From positions 1-64,000 of the forward strand of contig CALNHX010003598.1 in the NCBI GenBank assembly GCA_940337035.1: a stretch of DNA of 64,000 nucleotides. The letters run 5' to 3'. The DNA comes from Agriotes lineatus. Taxonomy: Eukaryota > Arthropoda > Insecta > Coleoptera > Elateridae. Positions 57,207 to 64,000 of the stretch are shown piece by piece. A program made the translations under genes and the position numbers. Numbering within the stretch: position 1 is the stretch's first letter; every line of letters begins with the position of its first letter. The notes under the pieces were generated by a model. That model worked only from the letters and a program-made list of their open reading frames with translations. It made no database searches and was not told the DNA's origin.

Positions 57207-58549
57207 TATTGTAAAGCCTACGAAGAAGTGCCGAATGAATGGAGGCTAGGATACATCCAATCAATATACAAGAAAGGGAGCAAATCAGATTGTGCAAATT
57301 ATAGAGGCATTACAGTAACTAGCGCTATAGGTATACTGTATGGACGAATACTGGCCAAGAGAATAGAAAAGAAAGTACAGTCCTCGGAAGAACAAAGCGG
57401 CTTTAGGGCCGGCAGGTCATGCATAGACAATGTGTTCACTCTTCAACAACTCATTGAAAAAAGAATAATGCGAGCAAGGGAAACTCATCTTGCATTTATA
57501 GACATAAAAAAAGCATATGACAGCGTGCCTTTGAAAAAATTATTTGAGGTATTAATAGAACAAGTACCGAAAGTTTATGTTAACGTAGTAAAAAATCTAT
57601 ACACCAACAATAAAAGTAGAATAAAAGACGGTGTAAGTATATCACAAGAATTTAGGACTGACAAAGGTTTACGGCAGGGATGCAGTTTATCACCTACATT
57701 GTTTAATATATATTTAAAGCAGGCACTAGAACATTGGAATAGAAAATGTGGACAAATGGGAATCTCGATTGGAGAACACTGTCTAAGCAATCTATTGTTC
57801 GCTGATGACCAAGTTATCATAGCAGATCAAGATGATATTTGTTATATGCTTAGAAATCTCGATGCGGAATATGAGAAGTGGGGCCTGCAAATTAGTTTGG
57901 AAAAAACAAGATATTTAGTGGTAGGAGGTGAAGGACATGACATACATATCAATAACGGTATGATTAAGAAATGCGAAAATTTTAAATATTTGGGTGTGAC
58001 ACTAACCGACGATGGTAAATGTGATTTAGATATACGGACGAGAATCGGACAAGGAAAACAAGCTACAAATAAATGGAATTCTATTTGGTGGAGCGATGAA
58101 ATAACTAGAAATACCAAGAGACGGATATATAAATCAATAGTTGAAGCTATAACAACATACGGGTCCGAGGTGTGGGAACTCAATAAAAGAAACGAACATC
58201 GACTAAGAGCGCTTGAAATGGACTGTGCAAGAAGGAGCTGTAGAGCGTCAAGGCTAGAACACAGAACAAATGAAGAAATTAAACAAAAAATGAGAATAGA
58301 ACGAACAATTATCAACGTAATTGAGGAGAAGAAACTAGTGTGGTATGGACATGTCAGGCGCATAGATGAAACAAGATGGCCTCAAAGGTTATGGCAATGG
58401 ATACCCAGGGAAAGAAAAAAAGAGGACGGCCACGTATTACTTGGATGGGAGTAGTAAATACAGCAATGAGAGCGAGACAGTTGGAGGAAGGTGCATGGGA
58501 AGATCGAGAAGAATGGCGACGAGGATGCGGGAAGCAACGACAGTTGTAG
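57207..58549 (+). pseudogene. RTE-like reverse transcriptase, 5'-truncated, one frameshift
   Basis: The best-preserved RT in the window: 408 codons are open from 57228. Motifs in order are YKKGSKSDCANYRGITV, EEQSGFRAGRSCIDNVF, LAFIDIKKAYDSV (A), LRQGCSLSPTLFNIYL (B), NLLFADDQVIIAD (C, both Asp present), KYLGVTLTDDGKCD and LVWYGHVRRID. Near 58410-58419, in an A-run, the frame shifts, and the expected end KKRGRPRITWMG continues in the other frame to a TAG at 58547-58549. The endonuclease is absent: the element starts at 57207 inside the RT, as expected of 5' truncation in target-primed copies. It is a different RTE lineage from the copy at 37-39 kb. Confidence 0.85.
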
Positions 58550-58562
58550 AATACCCCGCTTT

Positions 58563-59375
58563 ATATACCGGGTGCTGACTTGCGCGACGCACCATAGGAA
58601 TTTGCATAGTAAATTCTTTATGTTCAATTATTTGCTCCCCTAATTATTTTAGAGCTAAAGTGTAAATACATCTTTTGTAGAGAAAAAAATACTGCATCCA
58701 TTCATACTGTTGCTAACAATTTTTCATTTTCTGGAACTGAAGAAATGCAAAAAACAAACTAGCATTTTCACAAAAATCAGTGATGCCATGGAATTATTGA
58801 AACAAGTCAATGCCAACGCAAGTGCGTGCGGGGCGATCATCCAGTCACTGCCGTCAAAAGATTGAATTTATTGTCGTTTTTCTCGTTTTGGTGTAAGTTC
58901 TGAACCTCATTATTACACCTACAATTATTTAATAACGTGCCTATAGTTTAAACTTAAAATAAATCAGTCTTTTAATGGTTGTAGGTACTGTTTGGAATTT
59001 TCCGATACGGATATTTTACAATAAACAAAGAGCTTAGTTAACGAACGTCCACCATACTCGTAAAACCATTTTTGTTATGGACAAGGTCTAGGTACCTTAG
59101 AGACATTAAGCAGAACATAATTAATAATGAAACATCAATGACAAACAAACAAACAACACATATTGTCGCTCCGCACGCATTTGCGTTGGCATTGGTTTGT
59201 TTCAATAATTCCATGGCATCACTGATTTTTGTGAAAATGCTAGTTTGTTTTTTGCATTTCTTCAGTTCCGGAAAATGAAAAATTGATAGCTACAGTATGA
59301 ATGGGTGCAGTATTTTTGTCTCTACAAAAAATGTATTTACACTTAAGCTCTAAAATAATTAGGGGAGCAAATAAT
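58563..59375. mobile_element. Long-TIR foldback element (copy 2), right end truncated
   Basis: Starts tataccgggtgctgacttgc and runs 'aattctttatgttcaattat', 'tgatgccatggaattat', then inverted 'aattccatggcatcactga', 'gaatgggtgcagtattt', 'aattaggggagcaaataat' at 59205-59375, where the outermost ~50 bp of the right arm is missing. Same family as 39411-40598. Between the arms is ~400 bp without ORFs, including a tandem-like 'aatgccaacgcaagtgcgtgcg' / 'cgcacgcatttgcgttggca' inverted pair. Confidence 0.72.
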
Positions 59376-60245
59376 TTGGCATCAGAAAATAAGGAATGTA
59401 TTTAAAAAAAATGCAGTTGATGACGGTTACTCGAGGACGAAACATGAAATAAAATATGATAATGTCATCTTTAAATACATTAAAAGTTGCTATACAGTCT
59501 TGTCAGGTTCTCCCTAGCCAGAAAAGAATTGAATTAAAAATCGGTTTTTTAATCATATCAAGGATTTCTAGGTGACATTTTGTTCTTTAATAAGTACGCA
59601 ACTTTTTTCCTATCTACCAAATTTGTATCTCTTACTATTAACGAGAACCCCATACTGGCCCTCATTATCTTGGACACACTATATACTGTTCAAAATTGGG
59701 ATTTTTGAAAAATCAATACTATTCAAACAACGGTTAAAGAATCAAATGAAAAAAAAACTAAAAATGAGGCGGTATTTTTTTAATATGGCGGCCGTAACAC
59801 AACTTCAATCTTAGGGAACTTTTACTGTATTCAATAAAAGCAACTGTAATATCAGTACCAAATGCTTCTTTTGTAATAATTTTAGTAATTTTTCAAAGTA
59901 AGAACCTATTTTGTTACGTTATTATGACCACTGTAGACGTTAAGAATAATTTTACTATATATAGGTACTTTAAATCTCTTTTGTTTTATGCTTGCAACAA
60001 TATATATTTTTTGTTTCATAGATAATCGATATCAATAAGTAGAAAAACTTTACATGAAGTAATATACTGGGTGTCCACTCTCAAAGTCGCACACAGTGCA
60101 TTCGATTTTTAGGTATGTTTCCATTATTTCTATACCACACCAGTAATAGTAGTGTATTATACAAGTAAAGACAAGTTGTTCATTATGTGTGAGTGATGTG
60201 TTTCTGAAATGAGTGCGTAGCACGAGTTTCGTCAGTCTGTGTAAA
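59376..60245. other. Intergenic, nothing recognised
   Basis: AT-rich sequence, short open frame at 59572-59814 without recognisable motifs. Confidence 0.3.
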
Positions 60246-60249
60246 ATAT

Positions 60250-60442
60250 AACAAACAAAATCTAACCTGCTAACCTCGAATTTGACAGAGACTTACAGTC
60301 TTGCCAATTTTAAGTAAATTTTCGGATTGGCAACAAATGTCACCTTGACAGAATTGTGTTACAAACCTCAAAGTGACGTATATGTCAGAGGAATAAACAT
60401 GGCGGACGTGGCGGTACATATATACTATAATGGCTCTGATTC
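60250..60442. mobile_element. Half copy of the GAGCCAGTG-family MITE
   Basis: 'taacctgctaacctcgaatt', 'cagtcttgccaattttaagt' and 'gaataaacatggcggacgtg' match, reversed, the left half of the MITE at 4178-4507; it ends 'ataatggctctga'. Confidence 0.65.
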
Positions 60443-61210
60443 ATATTAGGGTGACTTGATGTCAATAATTATGACGTATTTGAGGACAAATATGTCAAAT
60501 TGACATCAACTCACCCTAGTTTATTTAGAGTTCCTATATAATATTTAGGAACTTTAGTTTATACCTATGAACCACTGGAATCAGATGAGTTGTGTTGATT
60601 GCATAGCGCCTACAGATTCAATGACTCTGTTCATTCATTTGGATCGTTGTTCATTTCAGACTCTCGGTAGCACGGAATTTCCACCTAACAGGTAGCCGTA
60701 AAACTTGTTACAGAGAATTATGCATTGGACTACAGGTGTATTGCAGATGTGCAAACATGAATGTATTTGACAGTTTATGAATAATTATAAAATGTATGTC
60801 ATTGTGACAATGGAGAACTTAATTTACATATAAGGAACCAATTAATTAACTAAGTATAATAATATTATTTTCCGTTGATCGTTTATTTATGGGTTTCATT
60901 AATGTTTAGAGAATCGTCTATTAATGACCCTTATTAATGAATGATTTTTTATTAATGAACGATTTTTAAAAATCTGTTTATGTTGGTGGCACTGTAAGTT
61001 TATTAATTTTGTTTAACAGCTGTTTTTGCATATTAATTTTCATGTGAGTTTGAAGAGTAATCACCAGTAGTTATGCTTATACCTTAAATGGTTTACAACA
61101 CCATCAGAAACTCTCCTTCAATTCACATGATTAGAGAACATTTTCAGCTAAAATATTTAGTTTAACTATGTGTTTCTAAGAAAACATTTTTGTCAAGACA
61201 CATTAAAATT
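60443..61210. other. Intergenic, nothing recognised
   Basis: AT-rich with some local inverted words ('tgacttgatgtcaa', 'ttgacatcaactcaccctag' form a short imperfect hairpin at 60450-60520). No genes. Confidence 0.3.
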
Positions 61211-61212
61211 TG

Positions 61213-61288
61213 ATTGTTAAAAATTCCTGGACAATTTGTAACGTTTCGCTAAAACTAGTTAGCTTCATCAGACATATTTGTTTAACAA
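61213..61288 (-). ncRNA. Candidate hammerhead-ribozyme-like fold next to a Penelope ORF
   Basis: On the minus strand: ctgatga (61271-61265), a 4-bp stem gcta/tagc with an 8-nt loop, then gaaa (61247-61244), then a short loop and gtc (61232-61230). Flanking arms ttgttaaa / tttaacaa pair over 8 bp. CUGAUGA-stem-GAAA-...-UH is the hammerhead core, and Penelope-like elements are known to carry such ribozymes. The base of stem I pairs badly and the motif is antisense to the RT, so it may be a degenerate or chance copy. Confidence 0.35.
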
Positions 61289-62548
61289 ATGTCCCATTTT
61301 AAAAATATTCAAGAAATTTTTAATTATGGACCAAATTTCCATTTCTTTGATCCAAAAAACATACCTTATGAGCAAATTATTGTTAACGTTGAAAATAGTT
61401 TAAGTAATTTAAATGAAGAAAAACAAAACACAACAAGAGCAAACATATGTAACATACTTACAAATTTCAAAAATGAACTCAATAAAGTGAAAATAAATAA
61501 TGCCAAACAACAAATAAAAAATAAAGAAATATTATCAAAAATCAAAGAAACCAAAATTTTTCTCAAAAAACATAATGACTTAATTATAACAGAAGCTGAC
61601 AAAACACAAAAAACTGTTATCCTAACAAACAAAATGTACACAAATAAAATGGAAGAATTACTAAAAGATAGTAATACACACACACAAGAGAAAAAAAAAC
61701 CCTACTCAAATGATACAAATTGAAAATAATTCAATATTAAAAAAACTACTAGATAACAATTTAATTGAAAACCAGGTTTACAAACAATTAATATCACATA
61801 ATGGAACCCTACCACTAATATACGGATTACCCAAATTGCATAAACCCAACACCCCACTGAGACCTATTGTAGCTTCCTACATGAGCCCTACATACAAACT
61901 ACCAAAATACATGGGAAAAATACTCTCTAATTTAACAAAAAAAAATAAAAATACGTTTAGTGTTAAAGAGTCATGGTCATTTAAAAAAATCATAGACTTT
62001 AAGAAATTACCTACAAATTATGTATTAATATCTTTAGATGTCATCTCAATATATACCAATATTCCATTAGGCTTAGCATTACAAACCGTAGAAAACAACT
62101 GGGACAAAATTAGTGAATACACTAAAATATCAACACAAGAAATCTTAAACACTTTAAAATTCGTATTAAATAGTACATACTTTTCATTCAATAATCAAAT
62201 TTATAGCCAAAATTACGGAGTACCTATGGGTTAACCCATGTCAAGTGTAATTGCGGAGTTAGTTTTAATGGATTTGGAAAACCAACTAGTCAAAAAAAAA
62301 ACAAACATATTTGCTTTTACCAAAGGTACGTAGACGACATTATAATGGGTGTTAATAAACTAAAAATTGATTCAGTTTTTCAAATATTCAATAATTTTCA
62401 TCACAAACTAAAATTTACTATAGAAACAGAAGACAACAACAAATCTATCAATTTTTTAGACCTCACTCTAACAGAATAAATAATGGCAAAATAAGCACAA
62501 ATTGGTACAGAAAACAAACAAAATCCGACAGATATTTAAATTATTTGT
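61289..62548 (+). pseudogene. Penelope-like element, 5' half: N-terminal region and RT to the thumb
   Basis: Open 144 codons start MSHFKNIQEIFNYGPNFHFF, followed by an overlapping open stretch (61710-62234) with YGLPKLHKPNTPLRPIVASY, LISLDVISIYTNIP and YGVPMG. After a stop at 62232-62234 (PMG to SSVIAELVL) the frame shifts to YRYVDDIIMGVNK-like residues (catalytic YVDD, about 62320-62350), then KFTIETEDNNKSINFLDLTL, WYRKQTKSDRYLNYL and a stop at 62548. Penelope RT order is complete up to RYLNY. The C-terminal thumb and GIY-YIG domain are not downstream on this strand but inverted next door. Stops and frameshifts make it non-functional. Confidence 0.85.
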
Positions 62549-63663
62549 AAAGTTTAATTTCCAGCCATTTTACTTTGGAATGCTGTTTGACATTGAAAGC
62601 TATAGGGGCCATCTTGTGGTAGGTGACGGAACTTTTTAATATTTATTCGTCCGATCTAACAATTTTCAGTAGAGCTAAAATGTAGTTTTAATTAAATAAT
62701 ATTTTTTTGTTTTTTGTTTTAATTGTTGTAATTTTTGGATTTAATATTATTTGAAATTTAGTTGGCTCATTTAATGATTAAGGCTTTATGTGATCATGGT
62801 ATGACCGTAAAATTGTAAATTATTTTGATTTTTATCATTTATGTAAGTTGTGGTAATATTTGGAATAATTTTAGTTTTACTTAAAATTTAGATTGATTTA
62901 GTTTATTGGTTTTTGATTATATTGTCATATGTTTTGTTTAAGGTTTCCGTGTCTGTTTTATAGTTTACAGTTTTTGATGACTTTTTTATTTCAATGCATT
63001 CCAGCAACAAACGTTTTTTTTAAATTTGTTTCGTTATGTAGTATTTTGGGATTGTCTAAATCAAAATTATGCATGTTGTCGACCGCGTGGTCTGAGAGCG
63101 CAGTATTAGGTTTTAATGGATTGAGTAATATTTTTTTATAGATTGTTGGTGTTGGGTTATCCGACGTTTTATATATTGCTTGGTTTGTTCGATATAAACT
63201 GAATCACAATTTTTACATTGTACTTCATAAATAATATTTGATTTTAAATTTTTATTTGTTTTGCATTTTAAGTGTTATAGAAAATCTTTTGTCCTGTATT
63301 ATGGTTTTTGTAAGCAGTGTGGATGTAATTTTTTTTAGTTCTTTTTCTATTTTTTCCGATAAACCTGGGATGTATGGGATAGTGGTATAATTTTTTGGTG
63401 TTTTTTTGTTGATTATTAAATTCATCATCTAGGAAAATTTGGCTGCAGGTTTATTGATTTATTCATATTGTTTTTTGTTTGTAGTATTTTTATTCTTTTT
63501 TTAATATTATTGTTAATGAAGGTCAATGGATAATTGTTAAGTTGAAGTATGCTTGTTAGGTTGTCTTTGTGATGTTTTTGATCGGATAATATAATGGCTC
63601 TATCAACAAGTCCTGAAATTACGCTTTTTTTGTATTTTATTGTGGTGTTTGAAAAATAATTTT
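62549..63663 (-). pseudogene. Inverted 3' half of a Penelope-like element: thumb and GIY-YIG endonuclease
   Basis: The minus strand, starting at 63663, reads NYFSNTTIKYKKSVISGLVD, DRAIILSDQKHHKDNLTSIL, NNYPLTFINNN (thumb), then YTTIPYIPGLSEKIEKELKK (about 63390-63330), then IYEVQCKNCDSVYIEQTKQY (GIY-YIG region, 63230-63165) and PNTALSDHAVDNMHNFDLDN (63110-63050), ending in a stop near 62990. 62549-62990 is non-coding and is probably the 3' UTR. GIY-YIG is degenerate (VYIEQTKQY replaces vYvGqT.r.). It begins precisely where the plus-strand half stops. Confidence 0.85.
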
Positions 63664-64000
63664 TGCACTCCTTGCGTACAAACCACGTTTTCGCGCTTAC
63701 TATTGAATCACGGAAACGCCTTCTTTACGGTCATTCTATTACTTTGACACACACGTGCGTGATTTACGCACCGTTTTTTCTCAGGCTAATTGATAATTCC
63801 ATAATACAATAATTACTATAATATTAAAGATATATAAAGAAAATGTAATTTACTGCCATTTTTACTTCAAAATATTTAAAATTACCTCAAAAAAATGTTA
63901 AATTACAATCTGACAATTAATACAGCGCCATCTGACAGAAATTTTTGCTACGCATCGCCGATGTTCATAGAGTGTCGATGTCGCTACACCCTGCATTTCT
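63664..64000. other. Flank of the Penelope copy, nothing recognised
   Basis: GC-richer at first (tgcactccttgcgtacaaac), then AT-rich. No gene or repeat is apparent. Confidence 0.3.

Noticed and set aside
57842..58363. 173-codon minus-strand open frame inside the RT
   Set aside because: It is antisense to an RT with all catalytic motifs in order; there is no motif of its own.
61289..63663. Twin priming as the cause of the Penelope inversion
   Set aside because: Twin priming yields an inverted 5' segment followed by a forward 3' segment with its poly(A) or 3' end at the outer flank. Here the 3' end lies at the internal junction, so the order does not fit.

Overview
This window looks like nuclear DNA of an insect, or at least an arthropod, with an AT-rich, transposon-laden genome. 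Three host genes are broken by GT-AG introns (NFXL1-like, SUMO, and a conserved polytopic membrane protein). The rest is mostly wreckage of transposon classes typical of insects: RTE-type and CR1/L2/Jockey-type non-LTR elements, Penelope-like elements, BEL/Pao, LTRs, rosa-type mariner, pogo, hAT, and many foldback and MITE elements. I see no bacterial genes, operons, CRISPR arrays or rRNA. The exact species cannot be named from sequence alone.

Layout. 0.9-5.1 kb (+): last four exons of an NFX1-type zinc-finger gene (NFXL1), with an antisense BEL/Pao fragment and a MITE in its introns. 6-12 kb: an RTE endonuclease scrap, a degenerate Penelope-like element, a three-layer nest (interspersed repeat, MITE with 8-bp duplication, Tc1/mariner-type element), then pogo and RTE remnants. 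13.46-13.99 kb: solo LTR with a 4-bp target duplication. 14.3-21.7 kb (+): a multi-pass membrane protein gene of unknown function whose 6-kb last intron is packed with transposon debris. 22.4-32 kb: a CR1/L2/Jockey-like element split by an insertion, then a long RTE-like element split by a MITE and by a 1.87-kb insertion. 32-36.9 kb: LTRs, a hAT MITE and repeats. 36.9-40.6 kb: an RTE-like element with an apparently intact rosa-type (DD41D) mariner in its ORF, followed by a large foldback element. 40.7-46.5 kb: two minus-strand CR1/L2-like elements, nested MITEs and a hAT element. 46.5-51.3 kb: tandem ~290-bp repeats and foldbacks. 52.1-52.5 kb (-): a complete three-exon SUMO gene. 53.8-61 kb: SINE and tRNA-like sequence, RTE remnants (one nearly full RT domain) and foldbacks. 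61.2-63.7 kb: a Penelope-like element whose 3' half is inverted.

The three host genes have no visible functional link. The strongest observations concern element architecture. Several insertions can be undone exactly at their target duplications to give back an uninterrupted reading frame, and one Penelope copy is internally inverted while an un-inverted relative lies in the same window. I did not find a convincing new cellular system. The best unknowns are the polytopic membrane protein, a candidate hammerhead-ribozyme fold next to the Penelope ORF, and short GC-rich coding-like islands carried in repeats.
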